Assembly: GCA_025454975.1 (NCBI GenBank)
Contig: JALONK010000007.1
Location: 40,859-104,858 of the forward strand
Direction of reading: 5' to 3'
DNA length: 64,000 nucleotides
DNA from: Bacteroidia bacterium
GTDB lineage: Bacteria > Bacteroidota > Bacteroidia > UKL13-3
Of the stretch, positions 28,537 to 37,588 are shown piece by piece (the first letter of the stretch is position 1; each line of letters opens with the position of its first letter). The translations under genes were made by a program, and so were the position numbers. Under the pieces are notes generated by a model. The model saw nothing but the letters and a program-made list of their open reading frames with translations. It had not been told where the DNA came from and made no database searches.

Positions 28537-29766
28537 TTATCTTCCTTTACCAAATAAAATGTATTGATTTTCGGCATCACTACTAACACCTTTTGGAGTG
28601 ATAGTAAAGGGTGTAAAGTTTTTAGTTTGAATTAATTCTTCCTGTGCATCAAATAGCAAAGGTTGGTATTCCCATTCCCAAGATTCATTTCTTTTCCAAA
28701 ATGCCGGATTTCTATGTTGATCAGCGATCAAATGAAAAGCATTTTCGGTGATGCCAAGCCACTGCAAGAACTCATCCAAATGTTGCATAGGTTTATGCAT
28801 ATAATGTTTCACTAATGATATGCCTTCTTTTTTAGTTAGTTGTTTTAATCTTATTTCTCTAACTGCATGATCAAGTACTTTTCCATATCCATGTTTCAGC
28901 CATTTCAGGTAATCATGTACGTCGTTATATAACCAACAATCAGTATCATTATAGGTGTCAAAAGTTCTGTTTTGCAGAGCTGTTTCAAATCCATATTGCT
29001 TTATCATTGCCTCATGTTGAGTTCGGCTATCCCATCGTATATAATTATTTAAATAAATACCTCTTACTCCAATTTGCTCAATTTCATTTTCATCTGGATA
29101 ACGATATTGAAAAATATCGTCTTCCCTAATAAAGTCATATTCATCATCTAATAAATCGTCTGCTTCAAATCCCATAAGGTCGTGCTCTTTTCTATACTTC
29201 CTTGTCATTTCTACTTTATCATGATGAGAATACATGCCCACTTGATCAATTCCTTGATGAGCCCCCCAAATGATAAGCGGGATTTTAAATTTTACAGCAA
29301 TTTGAACAGGAAAAACACTTTGTCCGGCAAGTACATGCCAATACACACTTCCAAACCTTCTGAATGTTGAACGTGTGATTTTTTTTACTTTGTTCGGATC
29401 AACAGTCATAGTCATGATATCACAATCAAATTGGATACGAAGGTTTGCTAAGTTTCTGATTCCAATTGCAGTGTTATACTGTTTATTGTAGGTAACCAAC
29501 AACGGATTCATTCCAAGTACATTTTTAACAGTATGAACAATAAAATACGAATCTTTTGCTCCACTTACCGGAATTATACAATCATAGTTGCTACCTGTAG
29601 TATTTCTGTATCCTAATAATAGTTGCTTAAGCTCTTCTAACTTATTGGTCCAGTGTATTTCATCTTTTTCTTCATGTACTTTGCATCCACTGCATATTCC
29701 ATCGTTGTTAATGATGATATGCAATGGATGATTTTCATGATATAAACATCGTTTACAAATCCTCAT
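28537..29766 (-). CDS. N-acetyl sugar amidotransferase, WbpG/PseA family, variant PP-loop (cassette 2)
   Basis: The 409-residue protein has an intact zinc ribbon (C4xxC7, C25xxC28) and a PP-loop changed from SGGKDS to SGAKDS at 68-73 (IIPVSGAKDSYF). Later motifs (IIWGAHQGIDQVGMYSHHDK) fit the family. It would use ammonia from the HisF/HisH pair encoded just upstream to form an acetamidino group. Its start overlaps the HisF-like gene by 4 bp. A second synthetase of the same family lies on the other side of HisH/HisF, so this cassette encodes two of them. The substrate may be a pseudaminic acid precursor or CMP-pseudaminic acid, judged from the neighbours. Confidence 0.87.
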   Translation of the reverse strand: MRICKRCLYHENHPLHIIINNDGICSGCKVHEEKDEIHWTNKLEELKQLLLGYRNTTGSNYDCIIPVSGAKDSYFIVHTVKNVLGMNPLLVTYNKQYNTAIGIRNLANLRIQFDCDIMTMTVDPNKVKKITRSTFRRFGSVYWHVLAGQSVFPVQIAVKFKIPLIIWGAHQGIDQVGMYSHHDKVEMTRKYRKEHDLMGFEADDLLDDEYDFIREDDIFQYRYPDENEIEQIGVRGIYLNNYIRWDSRTQHEAMIKQYGFETALQNRTFDTYNDTDCWLYNDVHDYLKWLKHGYGKVLDHAVREIRLKQLTKKEGISLVKHYMHKPMQHLDEFLQWLGITENAFHLIADQHRNPAFWKRNESWEWEYQPLLFDAQEELIQTKNFTPFTITPKGVSSDAENQYILFGKGR

Positions 29767-30632
29767 ATAATTTCTTTTTCTATTTTAGTGTAAAGCAAAT
29801 GTTCTAATATTTCATCCGATTTTTTAAGTAATCGTCCATCATTATCTAGTTGATTTAAGTGGTAATTAAATGAAGTTTCGGTCCTTATTTCGTTTAAGGT
29901 ATTTGACAGGTGCTTTTTAGCAATGGTTACGCTGTGTTCATAAAAATGAAAGTAATTTCCTGCAACTGCAGCCGACACTTTTGTGTTTTTAAGCAACTCT
30001 AACATGTGTTCAGGATGTTTGGCTCCACCTGCAGCTAAAACCGGTATTGTTGCCAATTCACTAATTTTTTGCATTAGTTCGATATCATATCCGGTATATT
30101 TTCCATCCTTATGCACAGCATTTATTAGTAATTCTCCTGCCCCTGCATTAATTGTCTGTTGTATTAATGGAATGAAATCAATCGGATGAACTTTTTGGGT
30201 TACATAATCAAATACTTTCCAACTATTATCTATTTTTATGATATCAATAGATGCAACAATACATTGGTTGCCGTATTGGTATGCGATTTCGGTAATAAAT
30301 TCAGGTTGATGCAACACCGGTTGGTTTAGGCTAACCTTATCAGCTCCATTATGAATAATGAGATGTACATCATCTATGGTTTTTACACCTCCTCCATAAG
30401 TAAGTGGCACAAAACATTTTGATGCTAATTGTTGAATTTGTTTGGCTGAAATTTGATGTTCATGTTTACGTGCATCAATCTGTAATACTACTATTTCATC
30501 AACTCCCCATTGGTTTAAAAATTCAATAGCAATATCCGGTTTACCTAATGGTAAATACTTTTTAAAACCGATGCTTTGTACGGCAGTATTACCTATAACC
30601 GGAATTGTTGCAATAATTCTTTTTTTAAGCAT
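29763..30632 (-). CDS. HisF-like ammonia-channel subunit (cassette 2), lacks Asp11, extended C-terminus
   Basis: The 289-residue protein is a HisF-like barrel for its first about 250 residues and has about 40 extra residues rich in charged side chains. Residue 11 is proline (RIIATIPVIG) where HisF needs aspartate; D130 is kept (VASIDII). The lost cyclase residue and the adjacent amidotransferases on both sides of the pair argue for a role as an ammonia conduit. It overlaps HisH by 8 bp and the downstream amidotransferase by 4 bp. Confidence 0.9.
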   Translation of the reverse strand: MLKKRIIATIPVIGNTAVQSIGFKKYLPLGKPDIAIEFLNQWGVDEIVVLQIDARKHEHQISAKQIQQLASKCFVPLTYGGGVKTIDDVHLIIHNGADKVSLNQPVLHQPEFITEIAYQYGNQCIVASIDIIKIDNSWKVFDYVTQKVHPIDFIPLIQQTINAGAGELLINAVHKDGKYTGYDIELMQKISELATIPVLAAGGAKHPEHMLELLKNTKVSAAVAGNYFHFYEHSVTIAKKHLSNTLNEIRTETSFNYHLNQLDNDGRLLKKSDEILEHLLYTKIEKEII

Positions 30633-31260
30633 ACTGTTTCAATTGTTGAATAAAATCTTTGAATAATTTGAGGCCATTTACCTGGCTTTTCTCCGGATGA
30701 AACTGTACACCCATGATATGATTTTTTTGAATAGCGGCAGTTATAGATGATCCGTATTCCACAGTAGCAATAATATGTTCAGGGTTGATAGGTTGATAGT
30801 AGTAACTATGGTCGAAGTAAAAATGACTATCGTTATTCAAGCGTTTAAATGCTTCATGTGCCTGCTTAATATCAATGGTGTTCCATCCAACATGCGGAAC
30901 AGGGAATGCAGGCTTAGATTCAATAGGAATAACAGTTCCGGGTATCCAATTTAAACCTTTATGCTTACCATTTTCAAGTGAATGTGTAGCCATTAATTGC
31001 ATCCCAACGCATATTCCTAAAATAGGTTTTTTCCTTTCAAATACTTCATTAAGTAGTACTTCTTCTAATCCTACTTTAACCAGGTTCTCCATTGCGGTTT
31101 GAAAGGCACCCACTCCCGGCAGTATTAATACATCGCAAGTATTTAACTGTATTTGTTTATTAGAGATTATAACTTTGTATTGCAAAAATTGTAAAGCATT
31201 TGCCACAGATAAAGTATTGCCTACACCATAATCTACAATTCCAATTTTCAATTTATTCAT
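30625..31260 (-). CDS. HisH-like glutamine amidotransferase (cassette 2)
   Basis: The 211-residue glutaminase has C84 in LGICVGMQLM and H188/E190 in MGVQFHPEKS, so its triad is intact. LPGVGAFQTAMENL forms the oxyanion loop. It would supply ammonia through the HisF-like protein to two amidotransferases. Its ATG overlaps the stop of the upstream amidotransferase by 4 bp, which indicates coupling. Confidence 0.92.
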   Translation of the reverse strand: MNKLKIGIVDYGVGNTLSVANALQFLQYKVIISNKQIQLNTCDVLILPGVGAFQTAMENLVKVGLEEVLLNEVFERKKPILGICVGMQLMATHSLENGKHKGLNWIPGTVIPIESKPAFPVPHVGWNTIDIKQAHEAFKRLNNDSHFYFDHSYYYQPINPEHIIATVEYGSSITAAIQKNHIMGVQFHPEKSQVNGLKLFKDFIQQLKQYA

Positions 31261-32393
31261 AATCCAACACCTACTTTAAATTTTGGAACATAAACACCTT
31301 CTGCTTTTCGTTCAAACAACGCTTTATTTACGTATCCATCCGCTATTTCCCAAAACTCGTGAACACTAATTTGAATATAATTACAAAAACGTAGTAATAT
31401 CTCCTGATCGAAATTGCCATCATAAAGGGATACTAATTTTATAGCCTCATCGCGGGTGATACGCCCATATCTAATTTCTTCATTAACTAAGTCGGATGTT
31501 CTTCCAAACCCAAACTTTAAATAACGTAACATCATGTTAATATTGATGAAGTCTTCATCAACCATTGAGGTTCCTGTGACATCAGGATTGATTAATGGAT
31601 TAGGTTTTTTAGTATGTAATCCTCTTAATACCGAAAAATTACCATTGGCCATCAATGAAAATTCTTTCATGAAATAATCTAAGAATACAATTCTAATGTT
31701 TGCTTTATCCATCTCCTCATCAGTAGGATATACATATTGTAAAATTTGTTTCTTTTCAATACCAATATCTAATAACCAATTGAAGTTACCGCCTTGTAAG
31801 GTATTGCTATATTTCAATCTATTTCCATCGCTTAGGTCTTTGCCCAAAACACCCATTTCACCGAGCACTGCTGCTGCGTTTTCTCCCCACCAAATCAATG
31901 GTATTTGATAGGCTACTGCAACCCTTGGAACACTTGCAAATAGGGCATATTCTGTTGCTTTTGCCCAGTTACCAAAATGGATGAAGGCATGTCGCATAGC
32001 TTTTTGCCATAATTGTGGAGAGCAACTAATGTTTATACAATCAAATCCTAAACTTATTAAATTACTTAAGTTATTTACCCCATTCATAGATATTTGATCC
32101 GGGGGATAATTCATAGATACCAATAATGGATTTAATCCAAATTTTTCTTTGACGTATAAAGCTTGTCGAGTACTATCTTTACCTCCACTTACGCCTATAA
32201 TACAATCATAACCTGACTGGTTATGTTTTTTTGCAAATGCCTTGATTTCATTAAGTTTATCTTCAATAACTTCCGGGTCTGATTTATAATCGGAAGCATA
32301 GAAATTACAGGGAGGACAGATATCATCTTCCGAAAACTTTATGTTCGGACGCGTACTTACATTCAAACATTTTTTACAATACTGAATGCTCAT
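31257..32393 (-). CDS. N-acetyl sugar amidotransferase, PseA/WbpG family (cassette 2)
   Basis: The 378-residue protein has the zinc ribbon (C6xxC9, C26xxC29) and the canonical PP-loop SGGKDS at 69-74. The next motif, LLVSMNYPPDQISMNGVNN, and LIWWGENAAAVLGEMG are family-like. It sits right after the methyltransferase and CMP-pseudaminic acid synthetase genes. PseA of Campylobacter is the amidotransferase for acetamidino-pseudaminic acid, so this gene is the best candidate for that role. It overlaps HisH by 4 bp. Confidence 0.88.
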   Translation of the reverse strand: MSIQYCKKCLNVSTRPNIKFSEDDICPPCNFYASDYKSDPEVIEDKLNEIKAFAKKHNQSGYDCIIGVSGGKDSTRQALYVKEKFGLNPLLVSMNYPPDQISMNGVNNLSNLISLGFDCINISCSPQLWQKAMRHAFIHFGNWAKATEYALFASVPRVAVAYQIPLIWWGENAAAVLGEMGVLGKDLSDGNRLKYSNTLQGGNFNWLLDIGIEKKQILQYVYPTDEEMDKANIRIVFLDYFMKEFSLMANGNFSVLRGLHTKKPNPLINPDVTGTSMVDEDFININMMLRYLKFGFGRTSDLVNEEIRYGRITRDEAIKLVSLYDGNFDQEILLRFCNYIQISVHEFWEIADGYVNKALFERKAEGVYVPKFKVGVGL

Positions 32394-32394
32394 C

Positions 32395-33291
32395 TTATTG
32401 GTTAAATTTTAAATAATGGGTGGCTAACATTGCTTGTTGTTCAAGTAAACAAGGAATTTCATTAACATCCGGATACAATAATCCGCTTTCTTCACTATAC
32501 CAATTTCCATTTATTTTTTTTAGTGGGGTTCGGGAAACCGGACATATAAACTGTGCCTTATTTTCCTTGTGGTCTATCTTCTTTATTATGGTTAGTCGAG
32601 TTGGGTTTAATGGATTAATAAATACTTCAAATGAACGATCAACTATTACATCGTAACCCAAATTACGAGCGTGTTTTGCCAGTTGTTTAACATAGCCATG
32701 GGCAGTCATTCGCGCTTTGGCCTCATCGCTACCTCCATCATAATCCGGTTCTAATAATACAATGTATTTCGAAGCAACTCGATATAATGAAGTTAGTGCT
32801 TCAATTTCTTTCCCCCCATTAGGCTCTAAGGAATGAGAGGTATAAACGATATCTATGCTGTTATCAGGAAGTGGAATTTCAAATAAGTCAGCAGTGAATA
32901 ATTGTATGTGCTGATTAAATGTTGATGAATGTTCTTTACCATATCTGACCCTTGACCACGAAATATCAAATCCGAATTTTTGTAAAGTATTATTTGGATC
33001 AAGTTTATTCATTAACGGACTCATCAAAGTGGCTTCTCCAACACCAACTTCCATGATAGAAGAGAATGCGCCCAGTTTATTGATTTCGTTAACAATAGCA
33101 TCGGTATAGCTATTAATATAGTCTTGTTTTTCAGCCGCTATTTTTATGTAAGTACCGGCTTGAAAATCATAACTGATCATAATACTTTCTGTGTCATTAT
33201 TTCCATTGGAATTAGCACGAAGAAAAGCCATCATATTTTCTCCATTGCTATACACTTGTTTTATTTTATTGATTAGTTTGAGTTTACTCAT
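32395..33291 (-). CDS. SAM-dependent methyltransferase with Trm112-like tail
   Basis: The 298-residue protein has motif I in SIMEVGVGEATLMSPL and a post-I acidic residue in GFDISWSRVRYG. SHSLEPNGG follows at the substrate side. The C-terminus FICPVSRTPLKKINGNWY with GLLYPDVNEIPCLL resembles a Trm112-like domain. It lies between pseF and the PseA-like gene and overlaps pseF by 8 bp, so methylation of a nonulosonic acid or its N-acyl group is likely but unproven. Confidence 0.82.
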   Translation of the reverse strand: MSKLKLINKIKQVYSNGENMMAFLRANSNGNNDTESIMISYDFQAGTYIKIAAEKQDYINSYTDAIVNEINKLGAFSSIMEVGVGEATLMSPLMNKLDPNNTLQKFGFDISWSRVRYGKEHSSTFNQHIQLFTADLFEIPLPDNSIDIVYTSHSLEPNGGKEIEALTSLYRVASKYIVLLEPDYDGGSDEAKARMTAHGYVKQLAKHARNLGYDVIVDRSFEVFINPLNPTRLTIIKKIDHKENKAQFICPVSRTPLKKINGNWYSEESGLLYPDVNEIPCLLEQQAMLATHYLKFNQ

Positions 33292-33976
33292 TTGTTAATA
33301 GCTTAAATTTTAATTCTGCAATTTGCCAATCACTGATGGTATCAATGTCTTGAACTTTGGTTTCGGGTAATTCAAAACCTATGGTATGTTCTAGGAATAC
33401 CGACTTATGTGTTAAAAATTGTTGAGTATTTACGAAATAAAATTGCCCTGCATCATGGTAGGTTGGCGGTAAATCTTGCGACCTTGTACTGATATGTTCA
33501 GGCCAATTAAATTTAACTTTATTTTGCTCTATTGTTAAGGAGCGTTGTATGGGGAAGCTATATTTAACTATGCTAACCAAACTTGAAGCACCGGAACTAA
33601 TATATTGTTCCCAAGCTTGTTTTAAAATCAACGCAGTTATAAATGGTGCAGTTGGATAAATAATAGCTATGTGTTCGAATGTTATTCCCTGTTTACTGTA
33701 ATATGCAATAACTTCCTCAACCACATCAGCAGTTGTTGCAAAATCATTTGCATTTTTAGCACTTCTAAAAAATGGTACTTTAGCACCGTATGATTCAGCT
33801 ATTAACTTAATATCTTCATCATCTGTTGAAACCATAACTTCGTCGAACAACATAGATTTAATTGTTGACAATATAGAATAAGCAATAATAGGTTGGCCAT
33901 TAAACAATTTTATGTTCTTTCTTGGTATTCTCTTACTTCCCCCTCTTGCAGGAATTATGGCTAATGATGTTTTCAT
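33284..33976 (-). CDS. pseF: CMP-pseudaminic acid synthetase (pseudaminate cytidylyltransferase)
   Basis: The 230-residue protein has the CMP-sugar synthetase signature IIPARGGSKRIPRKNIKLF at 7-25 and VSTDDEDIKLIAESYGA. YPTAPFITA also fits PseF. The enzyme activates pseudaminic acid with CTP. It follows pseI by one base in a full pse gene order, which supports PseF over NeuA. The other synthetase at 52406 belongs to the second nonulosonic acid set. Confidence 0.92.
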   Translation of the reverse strand: MKTSLAIIPARGGSKRIPRKNIKLFNGQPIIAYSILSTIKSMLFDEVMVSTDDEDIKLIAESYGAKVPFFRSAKNANDFATTADVVEEVIAYYSKQGITFEHIAIIYPTAPFITALILKQAWEQYISSGASSLVSIVKYSFPIQRSLTIEQNKVKFNWPEHISTRSQDLPPTYHDAGQFYFVNTQQFLTHKSVFLEHTIGFELPETKVQDIDTISDWQIAELKFKLLTNE

Positions 33977-33977
33977 A

Positions 33978-35021
33978 TTAACGTAACAAGTCCCAAGTTA
34001 TAGGTGTGCCTTTTTTTATGCTTATTGCTGCCTTCTTGGTAAGCACATGTTCATAATGTTTTGTAGGTAAACCTTTGGCGGGTCGTTTAGAATCAATATT
34101 TAAAATTGTAAAGGCTTCACCGGCCTCAATATCTTTTATTGCAAATAACGAACGTTTATAAAACAAGCTTTTTTCTTCTGCTTCTTGAATACCTAAAAAT
34201 GGAGTTCCTAAAGCTAAGTAAGCACGTTCGGTTTCAATTACTAAACTTTTTAGTTCGTGAGGTTCAAGAGAGAATGCTGAATCCACGCCTCCGTCAGCTC
34301 TATTTAACGTAAAGTGTTTTTCTATTACTGATGCACCCAATGCAACCGCAGCAACAGAGGCCCCGATTCCCATTGTATGGTCAGACAAGCCTGCCTTGCA
34401 ATTGAACAAGGTTGCTAAATGCGGGATGGCAAGTAGGTTGGTATTTTCAGGTGAAGCAGGGTAGGTGCTTGTACATTTTAGTAAGGTTAGTTCCTGACAT
34501 CCATTTTGCTTTAATATTTTCACAGACTCTTCAATATCGCCAAGAGTAGAAACTCCTGTTGACATGATTATTGGCTTACCGGTAGCAGCAACTTTTTTAA
34601 GTAATATATGATCTGTGTTTTCAAAAGACGCAATTTTATACATGGGTACATTAAGCTGCTCTAAAAAGTCAACAGCAGTAACATCAAACGGAGAACTAAA
34701 GGCTAAGATGCCTCGTTTCGCTGCATGGTCAAATATAGGTTTATGCCATTCCCAAGGCGTGTATGCTTCTTTATACAAATCATATAACTCTTTTCCTTTC
34801 CATAATGATTTTTCATCTGTTATGGTATGAGCACCTTCAATTGTGATGGTATCAGCGGTGTAGGTTTGTAATTTTATAGCATGTGCTCCTGCATCTGCAG
34901 CAGCATCAACAATGGCAATAGCACGTTCAAGCGATTGATTATGATTACCACTCATCTCTGCAATGATAAATGGTTTATTTTTTGGCACTGTAATTTGATC
35001 GGATAACGCTGTTTTATTCAT
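33978..35021 (-). CDS. pseI: Pseudaminic acid synthase
   Basis: The 347-residue protein opens with FIIAEMSGNHNQSLERAI and AIKLQTYTADTITIE, the PseI form of the NeuB family (NeuB has AEAGVNHN). It has STGVSTLGDIEES, LSDHTMGIG and VIEKHFTLNRADGG with the metal histidines. A C-terminal SAF (antifreeze-like) domain begins at about 285 (RSLFAIKDIEAGEAFT). It condenses 6-deoxy-AltdiNAc with phosphoenolpyruvate. It overlaps pseH by 8 bp. Confidence 0.94.
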   Translation of the reverse strand: MNKTALSDQITVPKNKPFIIAEMSGNHNQSLERAIAIVDAAADAGAHAIKLQTYTADTITIEGAHTITDEKSLWKGKELYDLYKEAYTPWEWHKPIFDHAAKRGILAFSSPFDVTAVDFLEQLNVPMYKIASFENTDHILLKKVAATGKPIIMSTGVSTLGDIEESVKILKQNGCQELTLLKCTSTYPASPENTNLLAIPHLATLFNCKAGLSDHTMGIGASVAAVALGASVIEKHFTLNRADGGVDSAFSLEPHELKSLVIETERAYLALGTPFLGIQEAEEKSLFYKRSLFAIKDIEAGEAFTILNIDSKRPAKGLPTKHYEHVLTKKAAISIKKGTPITWDLLR

Positions 35022-35490
35022 TCTTTTTGGTTTGATAAATCATTATATAACTTAAAATGCCATTCACCTCTTTTTCTTCAACTAGTTTAAAGTTTGCTTT
35101 GTTAAAGCTATTATAGGATGCTTTATTTGTTATAAATATGTATGCTAATATATTTTTGTTATGCTCGGATTGATAAATGTTGCATGCCTTTTGTAGCATA
35201 AGCGTTGCATATCCTTTTCCTCTATGTTTTAAGTCAACAATAATACTGATGATGGCTTCATTCATTTCCTTTTTACCATCAATTCTTACCATACCAATGG
35301 GCTCGTTATCATCGTTTTCAAAAATACACAGTAAGCTTTCAGTATCGACAATTTTACCATTAAACCATTTGGTATGATTTTCTAATGTTATCTGGTTTTT
35401 CGAATAGGAATTCGCTCTTACATCAGGTTGATTAGCCCAATTATAAATAAGCATACAATCATTGATATTTGCTATTCGTTCCTTAATCAT
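35014..35490 (-). CDS. pseH: UDP-4-amino-4,6-dideoxy-AltNAc N-acetyltransferase
   Basis: The 158-residue protein is a GNAT enzyme with IVDLKHRGKGYATLML as the acetyl-CoA loop. The opening IANINDCMLIYNWANQPDVR is typical of PseH-like proteins. It acetylates the 4-amino group made by PseC. It overlaps pseG by 4 bp and pseI by 8 bp, in the middle of the pathway set. Confidence 0.9.
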   Translation of the reverse strand: MIKERIANINDCMLIYNWANQPDVRANSYSKNQITLENHTKWFNGKIVDTESLLCIFENDDNEPIGMVRIDGKKEMNEAIISIIVDLKHRGKGYATLMLQKACNIYQSEHNKNILAYIFITNKASYNSFNKANFKLVEEKEVNGILSYIMIYQTKKNE

Positions 35491-36440
35491 AACGTCATTA
35501 ACCGGTTAAACAGGTGGGTATATGAAGTAGTACCAATTTCGTTATTCTTAGCTGTATTATCGTGTTTCTTATTCGTTATTAATTGAATTAATTGTTGAAT
35601 TGATTCACTCAAATATCCTGCATCCTCTACCATATTATTTTTCACATAATATTGATATAACGATTTTTGATTCTCAGCGTAGTACCCGCAAATAAGTTCC
35701 ATACTTACACTTAATCCTTCAATTGCAACAGAACTTGCAGGGCAAATTAAATACTGGTGGTCGAGCATGATATCACACATTTCTTTTGCATCCAAACCAT
35801 GATAAATCTTGATTTTCGGGAATTTATTTAGGTAGTATTTTAATTTATTTTTACTGACCAATAACGAAATATTTTCATCAGGAAGAATTGATTTTAAATT
35901 CTCAACAATTGGCTCGCTTAAATCTAATGGGTCCATTCCTCCCATTGCTATAAAGTACTTTCCATTTTTTTTTGCTTTTTTGTTGGTACTTATTGCATCT
36001 CTAAATGGTTTTCGTAATAATGCATATTTTAATCCAATTGCAAACTGAGTATAAGGTGCTGCTTGGTAGTCCTTGGGTGTAAATGCAGGATTTTGATTGA
36101 TGATTAAATGTGCTGGATAAAAAGTATTTACCATATCATCAATACACACCAATTTGCTCCCGGTTTCTATGATTTTGTTGAAATAGCTTGAATCAAACTC
36201 ATAACCATCGGTAACTGCTATACTTGAGGTTGACAACAAATTAAAGAACTCTTGTTCTTCCTCAATAATTATTTGAGGAAATTGCATTTGCTCAATCATC
36301 TGTAAGGCTGAAGAACTACTATTTTTAAGAATGAATACCGGGTTAAAATTTTCCTCAATCATTTCTGCAAGAGCCGTGCATCTCACAATATGTCCAAGGC
36401 CGACTTGTTCATTTCCGTCAGCCCTAAAATACACAGTCAT
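35487..36440 (-). CDS. pseG: UDP-2,4-diacetamido-2,4,6-trideoxy-altropyranose hydrolase
   Basis: The 317-residue protein begins YFRADGNEQVGLGHIVRCTA. H17 within GLGHIVR is the residue reported as catalytic in Campylobacter PseG. The fold is GT-B-like (MurG-related), and MGGMDPLDLSEPIVENL and CPASSVAIEGLSV fit it. The enzyme removes UDP to release 6-deoxy-AltdiNAc for PseI. It meets the aminotransferase gene with a one-base overlap. Confidence 0.93.
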   Translation of the reverse strand: MTVYFRADGNEQVGLGHIVRCTALAEMIEENFNPVFILKNSSSSALQMIEQMQFPQIIIEEEQEFFNLLSTSSIAVTDGYEFDSSYFNKIIETGSKLVCIDDMVNTFYPAHLIINQNPAFTPKDYQAAPYTQFAIGLKYALLRKPFRDAISTNKKAKKNGKYFIAMGGMDPLDLSEPIVENLKSILPDENISLLVSKNKLKYYLNKFPKIKIYHGLDAKEMCDIMLDHQYLICPASSVAIEGLSVSMELICGYYAENQKSLYQYYVKNNMVEDAGYLSESIQQLIQLITNKKHDNTAKNNEIGTTSYTHLFNRLMTL

Positions 36441-37588
36441 TACTTGGTGAAGAAAGAATGTATGGAATCAATTACAAACTGTTGTTCACCTTCTGTTAAG
36501 GTTGGGTACATTGGTAGACTAAGGCATTTACTGTAATAATCCTCGGCTATAGGCAATGTAAATGCTCCTAGCTCTTTGTAATAAGGCATGGTGTGAACAG
36601 GTATATAATGAACCTGACAAAAAATGTTTTTCGTTCGTAAATAATCATACAACCCTTTTCTGTTTTCAGTTTGTATAACATATAAATGATATGCATGCCC
36701 TTCTATACTTCCGGACTGCCGGATGATATATGGTTTATCTTTAAATGCATGTTCATATTTAGCAGCTATAGTTCGTCTTTTCACTAATCCTTCATGTGCA
36801 CGTTTCAACTGCGAGATTCCTAATGCGGCTTGAAAATCGGTAAAGCGATAATTAAACCCTAAGGTTTGCATTTCGTAATACCAACCTCCATCATGTTGGT
36901 GCATTAATTCAGGGTCTTTAGTGATTCCATGTGTACGTAAAAGCAATAATTTTTTATATAAATTTTCATCATTGGTTGTAATCATCCCACCTTCACCACA
37001 GGCAATATGTTTAACCGGATGAAAAGAGAATATGGCAAGATCGGCGTATGCACCGTTCCCACAATTCTGTTCAATGCCATTACTATTGGTGAATGAACCA
37101 CCCGGTGCATGACATGCATCTTCAATTATCCATAAACCATGTTTATCAGCTAAGGCTTTAAACGCTTCCAGGTTTACTGCAAATCCGGCAAAATCAACAG
37201 GGATAATTCCACTAAAAAATCCTTTAGGTTTTGAGAGGATTAATGCTTCTGTTTTAGCAATGTCAAGTGTATAAGTATCCGGATTTATATCAACAAAGTG
37301 AACATGACCACCACAATACCTTACACAATTAGCTGAAGCAGCGAATGTAATAGGAGAGGTAATCACGTGGCTATTTTCGTTAACACCTAAAGCTAGGGTA
37401 CATAAATGTAATGCTGCTGTACCATTACTTACGGCAACCGCGTAACGTGCACCTATATACTCTGCAAATTTATCTTCAAACTCCTTTATGGTGGGCCCTT
37501 GGGTTAAGAATTCACCTGTTAAAGCTTTGCTAACAGATGTAATATCTTCATCTGTGATGTATTGTTTTCCGTATGGTATTGATTTCAT
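36440..37588 (-). CDS. pseC: UDP-4-keto-6-deoxy-AltNAc aminotransferase
   Basis: The 382-residue protein is a DegT/DnrJ-type PLP enzyme. It starts IPYGKQYITDEDITSVSKAL, close to PseC. FLTQGPTIKEFEDKFAEYIG follows. The PLP lysine lies in SFHPVKHIACGEGGM (about 191), and YRFTDFQAALGISQL is conserved. It converts the PseB product to the 4-amino sugar. It overlaps pseB by one base. Confidence 0.93.
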   Translation of the reverse strand: MKSIPYGKQYITDEDITSVSKALTGEFLTQGPTIKEFEDKFAEYIGARYAVAVSNGTAALHLCTLALGVNENSHVITSPITFAASANCVRYCGGHVHFVDINPDTYTLDIAKTEALILSKPKGFFSGIIPVDFAGFAVNLEAFKALADKHGLWIIEDACHAPGGSFTNSNGIEQNCGNGAYADLAIFSFHPVKHIACGEGGMITTNDENLYKKLLLLRTHGITKDPELMHQHDGGWYYEMQTLGFNYRFTDFQAALGISQLKRAHEGLVKRRTIAAKYEHAFKDKPYIIRQSGSIEGHAYHLYVIQTENRKGLYDYLRTKNIFCQVHYIPVHTMPYYKELGAFTLPIAEDYYSKCLSLPMYPTLTEGEQQFVIDSIHSFFTK

